A stretch of 64,000 nucleotides of DNA from Pedobacter xixiisoli (GCF_900215335.1 NZ_OCMT01000004.1:760212-824211), one strand, 5' to 3'; counted from the first letter of the stretch, positions 17,301-26,649 are shown. A program made the numbers and translations. The notes: generated by a model from the sequence alone, not told the origin.

Positions 17301-18066
17301 TTGGCACCGACAGGATGAAATTGGTGTGCTTATTAAGGAATATAACAAGATGATTGCAGAGCTAGAAATTAGTGCCAATAAGCTGGCTCGCAGTGAAAGG
17401 GAAAGTGCATGGCGTGAGATGGCTAAGCAAGTAGCGCATGAAATTAAAAATCCGCTGACACCTTTAAAGTTGGGGGTGCAATTGTTGGAGAAATCTTGGA
17501 GGGAGAAGGACCCAAATTTTGAGAAGAAGTTTGCTAGTTTTAATAAGTCTTTTGTTGAGCAGATTGATAGTTTAGCTACCATTGCTTCAGAGTTTTCAAA
17601 CTTTGCCAAAATGCCTGATACCAAATTGGAACACATTGCGTTGGTGCCAATTATTGAGCAGGCTAAAGAAGTTTTCAGTTCTATGGACCATGTCGAAATC
17701 CACATCTTAAATAGAAGTAATGTAGAGCTTTTAGTGCTAGGAGATAAGGATCAGCTGTTACGTTCGTTTAATAACTTGTTGAAGAATGCAATAGAAGCCG
17801 CCGATGGCAAGGAGAAATGTGTCATCAAAATACATATTGCCAATGATGAAAAACAAGCCTTTGTAGAGGTGGAAGACAATGGAAAAGGAATTGACCCAAG
17901 TTTGCACAGTAGCATTTTTAGGGCTAATTTTACCACCAAGTCTTCTGGCACAGGTTTGGGCTTGGCGTTTGTAAAGCAAGCTATAGAAAACGCTGGCGGA
18001 AAAGTTGAATTTACATCAGTATTAAACAATGGAACCATCTTCTATCTTAGCTTTCCTTTGGTGTAA
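14338..18066 (+). CDS. Large NtrY-like membrane sensor histidine kinase
   Basis: 1242 residues from a TTG at 14338; an ATG at 14368 is an alternative start within the first membrane helix. TM1 is near 5-25, followed by an extracytoplasmic stretch and about seven membrane helices between roughly 205 and 475. A second periplasmic region, further helices near 715-740 and 770-790, and a helix near 945-965 lead into HAMP (NQITSPLTFIQENIRRTKLG). HisKA is WREMAKQVAHEIKNPLTPLK with the phospho-acceptor His near 1034. HATPase_c shows NAIEAADG, VEDNGKGI and SSGTGLGLAFV. The H-box and architecture resemble NtrY, but the protein is much longer. No response regulator is adjacent. Its stop overlaps the next start (TAATG). 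Confidence 0.88.
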   Translation: MNTGLKIRLLMLLLGICCFITAISLRNSITKKDLLLHEANELQENLLARERIIYDYLTFPSKLEDLKKFSVDENLANNFTSAYRPAGINVLVYRNNQLEYWSTYKAVPKNVDRLKDGTSFVLLSNGYYELVKKTLGEYMFVFIVTVKTQYAIENQYLKNEIWPGLFNNNTLEIASFTDKETTEIFSLSKDYLFTVKLSNNYTDNIFTSAELWLWLVGTLFVSLFVNSCGLWLAKHGKVLLGTLLVAVYFIAFRILDLKYFWFNHQFDLKIFDPTIYAESDFLPSLGDLLLNVLAFTWIWIFVYAHRKMYVLPNWIAKIKVVNYILFALIALLLSWVGFLTENLFFGLVYYSKIEFNISNIINLGWVSWLSIFILCLVWLNIYLMINAIVVLMKQFAVGAREKLFVFLLIVLGFTIYKIATDYTVFYLVYALLIFMVAYNNHMQNSRFSISVMAVVFLCMATITSIKYIRFEDVKERNTRAGIADKLMYQDDPKVMNAIELLEHGLTLDSQVVSYFKQPLLIQTTNFHNYISKNYLDGYLSRFEYKMFEYNSSDQSLKSAESLPISKYKNLVKYGAVKAQQANYFYRVNDTFGFQNYFGIIPVFDGGNLLGTMVVELTSRPYDYNTLFPDLLIDGKLKSDEDLSKYSLAFYKENQLFSQSGSYVYPMVNTYFKGERDRIEFMNEYTADYSYSHAVYKPANNRLVVISLEKVDFTVRLATLSFFFLIFIIFGIFAYIIVWLVINISDSRGGIFNINRYLMINANKILYKTRIQFSIVLSVVATLVIVGWTTFFNIKSQYLEQQTEQVREKVRKVQLAYEKQIALAGTISNNSEAQFEFNQFADVNGIYLNLYDINGNLYLTTLPRIYDLGIIGRKMGPTAYMQLAVQQKSEFINPSEKIGTFSYAAAYAPVRNADNQTIAYISIPYYSNEEDYQARIGLFINTLINIYALVFVLIGVLAVFLANQITSPLTFIQENIRRTKLGQANQPLVWHRQDEIGVLIKEYNKMIAELEISANKLARSERESAWREMAKQVAHEIKNPLTPLKLGVQLLEKSWREKDPNFEKKFASFNKSFVEQIDSLATIASEFSNFAKMPDTKLEHIALVPIIEQAKEVFSSMDHVEIHILNRSNVELLVLGDKDQLLRSFNNLLKNAIEAADGKEKCVIKIHIANDEKQAFVEVEDNGKGIDPSLHSSIFRANFTTKSSGTGLGLAFVKQAIENAGGKVEFTSVLNNGTIFYLSFPLV

Positions 18067-21000
18067 TGGTGCTTAGGGTTTGCCTCATATCGCTTTTAGT
18101 GATTTTGGTAAACACTGGATTAAGAGCACAGCTGAATACCAACCAACGCATTAAAAAAATTACAGCCACCAACAAAATTATCGCTTTGGATAGTTTGAGT
18201 ATGGTGCCGCAATCGGTTAAAGTTCATTACAATGCCAACGTTCAGGTAGATACTTCTCTTTATCAGATAGATTATGCCAAAGCTACTTTTTTATGGAAAG
18301 GGGCAGAGGGTATTGAGCTTACCTTGAACTATAAAATATTTCCAATTTTATTTTCTAAAAGCTATTATCATAAAGATGTGAAGCTGATTGAGCAGTTGCC
18401 GATAGATAATAGCAGTTTCTATAGTTATAAGCCGCAAGCAGTAGAAAATACGCTCTTTTCGATGAAAGGCTTAAACAAGAGTGGAAGTATTTCGCGAGGG
18501 ATTATGTTCGGTAATAACCAAAATCTTTCGGTAAACTCTAATATGGTATTGCAAATGTCGGGTAAAATTGGAAATGACATCGAGATTTTAGCTGCTATTT
18601 CCGATGACAACCTACCTATACAGCCTGAAGGAAATACCCAACAACTGAACGAATTTGACCGAGTGTTTGTGCAAATCAAAAAAGATAGCACAGTACTTAC
18701 CGCTGGAGACTACGAGTTGAAACGTCCGAATAGTTATTTCATGAATTTTTATAAACGCACCCAAGGTGCCATGATTAGCCATGATTTTAAAACGGAGAAA
18801 GGCATTAGGTACAGTACTACCGTCGCAGCAGCGGTGGCTAAAGGTCGCTCAGCCCGAAATCAGATTATTGGTCAGGAAGGAAATCAGGGGCCTTATCGTT
18901 TAACGGGCAATAATGGTGAAACCTATATCGTGGTGATTGCTGGTACAGAACGTGTTTTTATTGATGGCGTGGCTTTAGTACGAGGTCAGGATAACGATTA
19001 TATTATCGATTACAATACCGCCGAAATTACCTTTACTGCCAAGCAACTCATCAATTTAAATTCTCGTATCTCCGTAGAATTCGAATATTCTGATAAAAAT
19101 TATTCCCGCTCGCTAACCTATTTAAGTCAGCAGATAGAAACAGATCAATTGGCTTTTCGATTGAACTATTATAACGAAAAGGATAACAGAAACCAACCTT
19201 TTTTGCAAACGCTGAATGATGAGCAAAAGCAGTTCATGGCTACCTTAGGTCGTGATATTTCGCAGGCTTATTACCCTAACGTTACCGAAGTTCCTTTTAA
19301 TGAGAATGAGATCCTGTATGAACGATTAACTTCTGTAGGAGGCATTGAATATTATCGATACGCTACTGAACCGACGTTAGCTAAATATCGAGTTGGCTTT
19401 TCGTACATCGGCGAAGGACGAGGAAATTATCGTATCAATAGCCAATCGGCAGCTAATGGTAAGGTTTACGAATTTGTAGAGCCTGTAAGTGGAGTGATGC
19501 AGGGAAGTTACGAGCCCATCACTTTGTTGGTTACGCCTAAACAACAACAACTAATTACAGTGGCTGCTGATTTTAAGCCGAAGAAGCAAAGTCTTTTCAG
19601 TACCGAATTTGCCATTAGCAACAATAATGTCAACCTGTTTGCCGATAAAAGTGCAGCTAACACTTCTGGCTATGGATTAAAATTAGAAGCCTTACATCCC
19701 ATTTTATTAAATGATAAAGGTTTGAAGTTAAACACCTCTGCCAATTACGAATATGTAAGCAGAACTTTCAAACCGATAGAACGCTATAGAACGGTGGAGT
19801 TTAACCGTGATTTTAACCTAGACGCCATTACTACAGAAGCAACCGAACATCTTTTTTCGGCAGGCTTACAATTGTTTAAAAAGGAAAACCAAAATATAGG
19901 CTATACACTTAATACGTTTACTAGAGAAGGACAATATCAAGGTTATCTGCATAGGGTTAATGGTTTGTACAAAGCAGGTAAATATGGTTTTAAATACGAT
20001 GGAAGTTTGCTTAATTCTGATGCCACAGCAAATGATGGAACTTTCTTTAAGCATTACTTAGATGCTAATCGAGAGGTGTTTAATCTCGTGGCCGGATTTG
20101 TATTTGAACAGCAGCAAAATACCACTGCCCATAAACAAACCGATGCCCTGACAGGAAATAGTTTCTCCTATAGCATTTACAAATTATATCTGCAGAGCAA
20201 AGCTAGCCAAAGCAATCGCTATAAAATTGACTACAGCTTTCGTCAAGACCAATTACCTCGTGGAACTGAATTGTTGAACAGTTCGCACTCGCAAAGTGTA
20301 AACGTAGGTGTAGATTTAACCAAGAATGTAAATTCAATCTTGAGGTTAACAGCGGGTTACCGTAAAACGGGATATGAAAATGGATTTGCTTCCGTAAACA
20401 ATGATGAAAGCTTAGTAGGTAGATTAGATTATAACCTCAATGCGATGAAAGGCTTTATCAACACTTCCATTTACTACGAGGTGGGCAATGGGCAAGAGCC
20501 TAGAAGAGAAATTACCTATTTAGAAGTTTTGCCCGGACAAGGAATTTACGCTTGGAATGATTATAATGGAAATGGTATCAAGGAACTAAACGAATTTGAG
20601 ATTTCTCGTTTCCCAGACCAAGCCAAATATATCCGTATTTTTACCGCTGGAACAGAATATGTTCGTACTAATTTCACCGGCGTAAATCAGAGTATTCGTA
20701 TTACGCCAAGTGCCATTTTAAAAGGCGGCAAAGGCTTTCAAAAATTTGTAAGCAGATTTACCAACCAACTTTCCTATAAAATAGATAGAAAGATTTTAGC
20801 AAGTGATGGCTTCGAGGTTTACAATCCTTTTCATACGGGTATAGACGCTGCAAATCTCATTTCTTTAAGTTCTTTTTTAAGGAATACACTTTTCTTTAAT
20901 CGCAGTAATCCGAAGTTTGGTGTAGATTTTAATTATTTAGCGGATGGAGGTAAAAGCTTTTTGAGCAATGGATTTGATAGCCGTAAACGCAACGAAAGAG

Positions 21001-21512
21001 GACTGAGGATAAGAACCTCTCCTGTGAGAAGTACCAATATCAATTTCACGGTTAATCAAGGAAATAAGAATTACAATTCGGAGCTTTTTGCGCAGCGTAA
21101 TTACCAAATCAATTACTTTGAGCTTTTACCAGAATTTAATTACCAGTTCAGCACCGATTTAAGATTGACATTTGCTGGCGTTTATGGAAGTCAGCGTAAT
21201 GCTAGCGAGTTTGGTGGAGAGAAGAACCAGAATGTTACTTTTACTACGGAGACTCGCTATAATGTGCTTAAAAAAGGCGTGTTGACTGGTAAAGTGAGCT
21301 ATATCAATAATCAATTTACAGGAGAAAGCAACAGTACCATTGGTTACGAAATGCTATCGGGTTTACAGATTGGAAATAATTATACTTGGGGTTTGGGCTT
21401 GCAGCGCACGATCGGTAATGGTATACAGTTAAACATTAGTTATGAAGGTCGTAAATCTCCACAAGTTAATGTAGTGCATACAGGTAATATGCAGGTAAGG
21501 GCTTATTTTTAG
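18066..21512 (+). CDS. Large exported protein, SprA-like in part, function unknown
   Basis: 1148 residues with a signal peptide (VCLISLLVILVNTGLRAQ). The body is rich in alternating beta-strand patterns and ends in an aromatic residue (QVRAYF), as in outer-membrane proteins. The segment GSISRGIMFGNNQNLSVNSN followed by IEILAAISDDNLPIQPEGNT reminds me of the type IX translocon protein SprA, although this protein is only about half its length. YNGNGIKELNEFE looks like a calcium-binding loop. Its ATG overlaps the stop of the NtrY-like kinase by one base, so the two are translationally coupled. The similarity to SprA is from memory and needs a profile search. Confidence 0.75.
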   Translation: MVLRVCLISLLVILVNTGLRAQLNTNQRIKKITATNKIIALDSLSMVPQSVKVHYNANVQVDTSLYQIDYAKATFLWKGAEGIELTLNYKIFPILFSKSYYHKDVKLIEQLPIDNSSFYSYKPQAVENTLFSMKGLNKSGSISRGIMFGNNQNLSVNSNMVLQMSGKIGNDIEILAAISDDNLPIQPEGNTQQLNEFDRVFVQIKKDSTVLTAGDYELKRPNSYFMNFYKRTQGAMISHDFKTEKGIRYSTTVAAAVAKGRSARNQIIGQEGNQGPYRLTGNNGETYIVVIAGTERVFIDGVALVRGQDNDYIIDYNTAEITFTAKQLINLNSRISVEFEYSDKNYSRSLTYLSQQIETDQLAFRLNYYNEKDNRNQPFLQTLNDEQKQFMATLGRDISQAYYPNVTEVPFNENEILYERLTSVGGIEYYRYATEPTLAKYRVGFSYIGEGRGNYRINSQSAANGKVYEFVEPVSGVMQGSYEPITLLVTPKQQQLITVAADFKPKKQSLFSTEFAISNNNVNLFADKSAANTSGYGLKLEALHPILLNDKGLKLNTSANYEYVSRTFKPIERYRTVEFNRDFNLDAITTEATEHLFSAGLQLFKKENQNIGYTLNTFTREGQYQGYLHRVNGLYKAGKYGFKYDGSLLNSDATANDGTFFKHYLDANREVFNLVAGFVFEQQQNTTAHKQTDALTGNSFSYSIYKLYLQSKASQSNRYKIDYSFRQDQLPRGTELLNSSHSQSVNVGVDLTKNVNSILRLTAGYRKTGYENGFASVNNDESLVGRLDYNLNAMKGFINTSIYYEVGNGQEPRREITYLEVLPGQGIYAWNDYNGNGIKELNEFEISRFPDQAKYIRIFTAGTEYVRTNFTGVNQSIRITPSAILKGGKGFQKFVSRFTNQLSYKIDRKILASDGFEVYNPFHTGIDAANLISLSSFLRNTLFFNRSNPKFGVDFNYLADGGKSFLSNGFDSRKRNERGLRIRTSPVRSTNINFTVNQGNKNYNSELFAQRNYQINYFELLPEFNYQFSTDLRLTFAGVYGSQRNASEFGGEKNQNVTFTTETRYNVLKKGVLTGKVSYINNQFTGESNSTIGYEMLSGLQIGNNYTWGLGLQRTIGNGIQLNISYEGRKSPQVNVVHTGNMQVRAYF

Positions 21513-21521
21513 AAATCTTTC

Positions 21522-21632
21522 CGTCATTTCGACGATAGGAGAAATCTTTGAAGAGGACAAGGTATCTTTGTTTAGATAGAAATTACAAAGTTCAAAGATT
21601 TCTCCGCTCGCTATACTGCGGTCGAAATGACG
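21522..21632. repeat. CGTCATTTCGA palindromic element, copy 3
   Basis: Outer arms CGTCATTTCGAC and GTCGAAATGACG, inner arms GGAGAAATCTTTG and CAAAGATTTCTCC, 111 bp, the longest copy here. It lies between convergent genes and could terminate both. Confidence 0.85.
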
Positions 21633-21640
21633 ATAAAAAT

Positions 21641-22072
21641 TTACTTCCCCTCCTTATTATAACTCATCATCCAGTTAATTCCGAATTTATCGGTTAGCAT
21701 GCCGAAATAATCTCCCCAAAAAGTGTCCATTAGTGGCATGGTAATTTGTCCATCTGTACTCAAAAAATTAAAAATTCGGTCGGCTTCTTCTCTGCTGTGT
21801 GCAGAAATAGAAACTGCAAAATTGTTTCCTTGCTTAAAAGTTGGAGCCCAGTCGCCGCCTACATCACTGCCCATTAAAACAGAACTTCCAATAGGTAATG
21901 ATACGTGCATCACTTTGTTTTTATCGGTTTCTGGTACTTTATAGTCTTCGCTTGAAGGCATTTCTCCAAAACGACCGATGTAGGTAAATTCGCCGCCAAA
22001 TACTGATTTGTAAAAATTGAATGCCTCTTCGCAGTTTCCATTGAAGTTTAAGTAGGTGTTGGTTGTTGTCAT
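21641..22072 (-). CDS. VOC-family protein (PhnB-like)
   Basis: 143 residues with the vicinal-oxygen-chelate (glyoxalase/bleomycin resistance) fold of the PhnB-like subgroup. The pattern is TYLNFNGNCEEAFNFYKSVF at the N-terminus, VMHVSLPIGSSVLMGSD in the middle, and a second half containing EEADRIFNFLSTDGQ and FWGDYFGMLTDKFGINWM. PhnB-like proteins are widespread in Bacteroidetes and mostly uncharacterised, and metal ligands are not evident. It is a monocistronic gene in convergent orientation to the large exported protein. No substrate can be assigned. Confidence 0.88.
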   Translation of the reverse strand: MTTTNTYLNFNGNCEEAFNFYKSVFGGEFTYIGRFGEMPSSEDYKVPETDKNKVMHVSLPIGSSVLMGSDVGGDWAPTFKQGNNFAVSISAHSREEADRIFNFLSTDGQITMPLMDTFWGDYFGMLTDKFGINWMMSYNKEGK

Positions 22073-22206
22073 AAGATTCTAAAATTTGGTTACCTAAACT
22101 TATACAATTAAATCAGTAAAAATGTTAGCGAAGCTTTAAATTTCGATTAAACAAATTAGCGTCGTATCTATAATACTGCTATGATGAGTTTGATAAATAA
22201 CTTCTA

Positions 22207-22962
22207 TTATTTAGTTGGTAAACCTAAATTTGTATAGTCCCAAGCTCTATCGGCAGAAACTTGCCACTCACTATCTACAGCTGTAGTGCCTTTAGCCTTG
22301 TTCCAATCTGTTGTGGGGTTATTTACTGTAGCTTTTCTGAAGAAAGTCCTATTTCGGGTATCAGTTTCGCCAGCGATGGTCCACACGAAGTTGTTACGTG
22401 CGCTGCTAGAACCAGTACTGGTTACCCTAGCCACTTGCGGACTGCCAAATACGTCAATAATTTTGTAGTTGGCCGTTCCCAAAACAATAGTTCCGGCAGC
22501 ATCTTTTTTAAGTAAGGCGATAGCACTGTTGCCGCTTAATTGCAGAGGATTGCTTGCATTTGTAGATGTTCCCCAAGTTATGTCTCTTTTTATCACTGTG
22601 GCATCTGCAGATTGAGCGGCAATTACATAGCATTTGCTTTTATCTAATTTTGATGTCAACACTAAAAAATTGCCTGCAGGAAATGTCCAATCTGTCAATG
22701 TAGCAGCATCTGTTGTTGCGAAATAGCCTATGGCATAATTGCTTAAATCAATACTTTCATTTGTGCCATTATAAATCTCTACGTAGTGAGGTCTAGTTCC
22801 GTTTGCATTAGCATCCGTATTTATCGCCGTTGATATTTCGGAAATCAACAAATCTGAATTTCCTGCTGGCGATGGAGGAGCTATAGGTGTAAATTCTATT
22901 TCCGAAGAGCAACCAAATGCAGTTGCAATACTTAAAAGTAGGACTGGAATATATCTTTTCAT
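22207..22962 (-). CDS. Lamin-tail-domain lipoprotein
   Basis: A 251-residue lipoprotein (signal IPVLLLSIATAFGC, lipobox AFGC at Cys18) followed by a Pro-rich spacer. A lamin tail (LTD) domain comes next, with DLLISEISTAI, HYVEIYNGTNESIDLSNYAI and FPAGNFLVL in the Ig-like beta-sandwich order. LTD domains occur in bacterial surface proteins and nucleases; here no catalytic domain is attached. It lies 38 bp downstream of the first porin gene on the same strand, so it is probably the last gene of the symporter-hydrolase-porin group. Its role may be a surface accessory to the porins, which is inference. Confidence 0.82.
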   Translation of the reverse strand: MKRYIPVLLLSIATAFGCSSEIEFTPIAPPSPAGNSDLLISEISTAINTDANANGTRPHYVEIYNGTNESIDLSNYAIGYFATTDAATLTDWTFPAGNFLVLTSKLDKSKCYVIAAQSADATVIKRDITWGTSTNASNPLQLSGNSAIALLKKDAAGTIVLGTANYKIIDVFGSPQVARVTSTGSSSARNNFVWTIAGETDTRNRTFFRKATVNNPTTDWNKAKGTTAVDSEWQVSADRAWDYTNLGLPTK

Positions 22963-23000
22963 GTCTTGTATTTTTATGTTAGTAAACGATTTTCAATTCC

Positions 23001-24272
23001 TTACAAAAGAATTTGAACCGCAAAATTGTTAATCCATTTTTTGGTTTTGGCTACTGGCGAGTTGATTTCGATATAATTGGTATTGATACCAATGCGTAAA
23101 GCGTTATTCTTTAGAAATTTGTTTACACCGAACGTAGCCCATTTCTGATCTACTATCTTAGATCCAGTAACACCAAACTCGGGTTTAATAATAGCATATC
23201 GCCCATCAACAGCCCAGCCCGATTTAAATACATAAGAAGATTGTAGATTGTAGGCGCTTCCTAAATTATAGTAAGTGCTGGCTACTTCGGGAGTGAATTG
23301 GCTGGTAGCAGCTGCATTAGTGAACAAATCTTTGCCATTTACCGTGCTAACCACGTATTCTCCAACTAGCGCAAATCCATTGCTTTTGAAGGCAAAATCT
23401 GCAACTAATTTTCTATAGTCTGCAAGTGTTGCTACACCGCTATTGTCGAAAATACCTGTAATTAATCCTGTTTCGCTACCTATTGGACTACTTGCTTTTT
23501 GATTGTAACTTGCTGCCACACCAACTACTAATTTTGGCTTGGCTTCTCTATAAAGGTCATGTCCGATGAAAGCGTTGTTTTTAGTGAAATCACCAAGAGG
23601 CATAATATCTAATCTACCACCGTACTTAAATCCCTGCTTACTAGGTTGCGATGTAAAGAAATTTTGCCCTTCTCCAGTAGTTACCGATAAAGAAGGATAA
23701 ATCCTCATTTGATGAATGTTAAAATTGGTTTCTACGAATAAACCGCCCTCACGTGTTGCACCAACAAAATTGTGCATCAAGCCCCCATACAAAATGCCGT
23801 CGCTTGATTTTCCTGCCAAGCTCTGCGCCATAGTTTGGGCATAACGTTCATCGGCCATGGCTAAACGATTATTGGTTTGGGTTTGCTTTTGTCCTAATAC
23901 CAGTTTTACCCTTTTGTGCACATCAAAACCAATCCAGCCTTCTAGTATAGGCGATGTTCCGGTAAAATCGGTTACAAAACCAGCAGAAACCTTATGTCTG
24001 GCGTTGGTTGCGGTTAAAGCTATTCTCGCTAAGTTGATACTCATGCGAGTGTTGTTGGTTTTCTTAGATAGAGAATCTATTCTACCAAATTGAGCACCCG
24101 ACTGTAAGGTGCTAAGCAAGTTAATTACCGTGCCTTCGCCTTTCCCGAGCCTTATGAAAGTGCCTTCGCCATTCACATACACAAACGTAGAATCGTTTTG
24201 TGCAAGCTGTGCTTTTGCGTTGTTACCGATGAACAACAAGCTAAAGCAAAAGAAGAATAATATTTTTTTCAT
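23001..24272 (-). CDS. Outer-membrane porin (OprP-like), paralogue A
   Basis: 423 residues with a signal peptide (ILFFFCFSLLFIGNNAKAQ) and a beta-barrel body. Short amphipathic strands recur, and GFKYGGRLDIMPLGDF, HDLYREAKPKLVVGVAASYN and the final NNFAVQILL are shared almost exactly in pattern with the next gene. This is the organisation of the phosphate-selective-porin (OprP/OprO) superfamily, but no phosphate specificity can be read, and the locus lacks the Pho-box-like sequence found near the phosphate genes. It is one of a tandem pair, 74 bp downstream of its paralogue. Confidence 0.8.
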   Translation of the reverse strand: MKKILFFFCFSLLFIGNNAKAQLAQNDSTFVYVNGEGTFIRLGKGEGTVINLLSTLQSGAQFGRIDSLSKKTNNTRMSINLARIALTATNARHKVSAGFVTDFTGTSPILEGWIGFDVHKRVKLVLGQKQTQTNNRLAMADERYAQTMAQSLAGKSSDGILYGGLMHNFVGATREGGLFVETNFNIHQMRIYPSLSVTTGEGQNFFTSQPSKQGFKYGGRLDIMPLGDFTKNNAFIGHDLYREAKPKLVVGVAASYNQKASSPIGSETGLITGIFDNSGVATLADYRKLVADFAFKSNGFALVGEYVVSTVNGKDLFTNAAATSQFTPEVASTYYNLGSAYNLQSSYVFKSGWAVDGRYAIIKPEFGVTGSKIVDQKWATFGVNKFLKNNALRIGINTNYIEINSPVAKTKKWINNFAVQILL

Positions 24273-24346
24273 CTGATTTTAGTTTTTAATGATTGGAAGC
24301 TTTAAGGTTTAGCAATCTGCCACCCATAACTTCATTTCAGTATATT

Positions 24347-25708
24347 TTATAGTTGAATGGTAAATTGTATCTGACTGTAATAAGTGCCATTTTGTGTGCT
24401 AGTTTTTAAACTTTGCCTCAACTGGCTATAACCTAATTCAAATTGTATTTTTAAGGCATGGGCCGATAGGTATTTGGTGGTTACAAAGGTGTAAGCCTTA
24501 TCGTTGTCGGCGAAAGTTGCGGTAACATTGTCTTCTTTTAATGCCGAGAACCTACCGCCAAAAGCCCAGTTAGATTGGAGCAAATAACCTGCTTGTACAT
24601 TAAATCCTCTACCTAAATTTAAGCGAGATAGTACCGTGTTTTTAATTTGATCGGCGGTTTGTGTAGAAGAATAAGGATTAAAAGTTCCATTTAGCCTAAA
24701 TTCACCAGCAATGTTGTCTGGTACTTGTGCTTTAGTAATTACAAAACCACCCATAGAGTAAAAACCGTTGTATTTAAAGAGATAGTCTGCTGCGAGTTTG
24801 CTGTACTTAGGTAGTAAGATGTTTTGTTCGGCATCGCCATATAACCAACGGCCACCATTAGTGCCTTTGGCCGAAGTTGCACCGTCATTATAACTATAAG
24901 CTACCCCAACTACTAATTTTGGTTTTTCTTCACGGTAGAGGTCGTCCATATAGAACTCTCCACCACGAGAAAATTTGTCAAAAGGCAAATAGTCTAATCG
25001 AGCACCATATTTAAAGCCCCCAAAGTTTTTTTGTAGGGCGCTACGGCTATCTCCGGTAGTAATGGATAAGTAAGGTTTTAGTAAATGAGAACCACCAAGT
25101 CGGTAATTCCCTTTATATCTAATTCCGAAATCGAAAATAGCATCAAAAGCATCAGAAATTAAACTCCTGTCTATAAACCCCAAGCTTTCGCCCTCTATCC
25201 TTGTTTCCCTACCATCTACGTAATCAGCTCTTAAACCAAAGTTGAATACGTGGGTTCGGCTTGGTCGATATTCTATGTTCGCTTCTTGTAGTGTAGGGTT
25301 AAAGGTTCTAACTCCGGTGGTGGTACTGGTGTGGTTAGCGGCAAAGTTGATCCTTGCATTTAAGCTAATTTTGTTATCGAAGAGATTTGAAAATACATTT
25401 AATCTAGCTCTATTGATCGCAAACATTGCATTTGGATCAGATAAGTTCTTGTTGATTGAATTCACAGCATACAGCGTCTGCAATGAGGGGCTGAGATTAA
25501 AATTTCCCTTTCCAGAAATGAAAGTGATTCCGTCGCCCAACAAATATCCTTTCTTTAATCTCAAAAGGTGTGTATTGCCTGGGCTTTCGGTAAGGGTATA
25601 GGTAGAATCTCGGGTGTATAAATCGTCGCTTTGCGCATAGGCAAAATGACCTAAACTTATACCCAAAAAAGTACCTAGCAAGGTTAATAATTTTGGTTGA
25701 TTTATCAT
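24347..25708 (-). CDS. Outer-membrane porin (OprP-like), paralogue B
   Basis: 453 residues, a paralogue of the following gene. Signal peptide LLTLLGTFLGISLGHFAYAQ, then GKGNFNLSPSLQTLYAVNS, FGLRADYVDGRETRIEGESLG, GFKYGARLDYLPFDKFSRGG, DDLYREEKPKLVVGVAYSYN and the closing YYSQIQFTIQL, all beta-barrel strands. It starts 5 bp after the hydrolase stop, so the two are tightly coupled. Two divergent porins in tandem suggest either uptake of related solutes or a recent duplication with specialisation. Substrates are not evident. Confidence 0.8.
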   Translation of the reverse strand: MINQPKLLTLLGTFLGISLGHFAYAQSDDLYTRDSTYTLTESPGNTHLLRLKKGYLLGDGITFISGKGNFNLSPSLQTLYAVNSINKNLSDPNAMFAINRARLNVFSNLFDNKISLNARINFAANHTSTTTGVRTFNPTLQEANIEYRPSRTHVFNFGLRADYVDGRETRIEGESLGFIDRSLISDAFDAIFDFGIRYKGNYRLGGSHLLKPYLSITTGDSRSALQKNFGGFKYGARLDYLPFDKFSRGGEFYMDDLYREEKPKLVVGVAYSYNDGATSAKGTNGGRWLYGDAEQNILLPKYSKLAADYLFKYNGFYSMGGFVITKAQVPDNIAGEFRLNGTFNPYSSTQTADQIKNTVLSRLNLGRGFNVQAGYLLQSNWAFGGRFSALKEDNVTATFADNDKAYTFVTTKYLSAHALKIQFELGYSQLRQSLKTSTQNGTYYSQIQFTIQL

Positions 25709-25713
25709 TTGGT

Positions 25714-26601
25714 TTATTGTTGGATGTCCATAAAGAAATTAGCAAAAGCAAATTTTCCTATATTACCGTTTTCGTGACCCACATTCGGTACATAAATCTC
25801 AGTCCAATTCAAAGGCAATTTCATTTCTTCTGCTTTTGCCTTAACGGTTTTAAAATAGTTTTTGCCTCGGTCAAATCTTGTTTTACCTTGTGCTTCGGCA
25901 TCATCGGTTACGTTATAAGATTTTTCGTCTGTAGAGGTGTCGTTCATACCCAATATCACGAAAGTTTTGGTCGCAAAGAACTTAGCGAGTTGCGGTTGGT
26001 CTATAGGCGCATTTTTTATCCCGTAAGGAAATTCGGTTTCCGTATTTGGTAATGTATACCAACCTGCATTGGCAAATGCTGCCTTTATGATTCGAGTTTG
26101 CTTTACAAACATCATGAAACGATGTACAAACTGTGCGCCCCCAGAGTGCCCGTACAGGTAGTAGCCCTTGCTGTTGCTTTTAGTTTGTGCAACTACGTGA
26201 TCGAACAAGGGCTCAATTAACGAGAAACTCCACTTTTCTGGAGATAGGAATGTCTTTTTGTTCTTTTCGTAAACGTTGCCTAAGTTATATTTTTCCGCTC
26301 CACGATAATCCTCTTGATCAAACTCCGGAGCGATGATTTTACAGCCAAATACAGTAGCAGCATTAACCAAGTCGTCTAGGTAGGCAGAAGCATCTCGATT
26401 GGCACCATGCAACATCACTACCACTGGCATATCTGACGCATTGGCTTTAGGGCTAAAGTAAAACACTTTTATTGGGCTTCTTAATTTGCCATTATTATCA
26501 AAATAAAACATTTGCTTGCCCACCGTGCTGCTGTTGATTTGTGCAAATAATGAGGTGATACCAGAGAAAGTTAATAGGGTTAGGAACAAAATGTATTTCA
26601 T
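25714..26601 (-). CDS. Secreted alpha/beta hydrolase (esterase-like)
   Basis: 295 residues. Signal peptide (YILFLTLLTFSGITSLFAQ), then an alpha/beta-hydrolase core with oxyanion region VVVMLHGANRDASAYL, nucleophile elbow YGHSGGAQFVHR (Ser153), a probable acid in MNDTSTDE, and catalytic His in NVGHENGN near the C-terminus. The layout resembles poly-hydroxyalkanoate/feruloyl-type esterases. It lies between the symporter and porin genes with gaps of 48 and 5 bp. It is probably periplasmic or surface exposed, releasing a small product that the porins and symporter take up. The substrate is unknown. Confidence 0.85.
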   Translation of the reverse strand: MKYILFLTLLTFSGITSLFAQINSSTVGKQMFYFDNNGKLRSPIKVFYFSPKANASDMPVVVMLHGANRDASAYLDDLVNAATVFGCKIIAPEFDQEDYRGAEKYNLGNVYEKNKKTFLSPEKWSFSLIEPLFDHVVAQTKSNSKGYYLYGHSGGAQFVHRFMMFVKQTRIIKAAFANAGWYTLPNTETEFPYGIKNAPIDQPQLAKFFATKTFVILGMNDTSTDEKSYNVTDDAEAQGKTRFDRGKNYFKTVKAKAEEMKLPLNWTEIYVPNVGHENGNIGKFAFANFFMDIQQ

Positions 26602-26649
26602 TATATTCGGTTTTATGGTAATTAAAATAATAGTTAGCTGCTAATTTAA

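Noticed and set aside
23001..25708. Phosphate-specific role for the two OprP-like porins
   Set aside because: The superfamily name alone does not show specificity, and no Pho-box-like 7-4-7 repeat was found before their operon.
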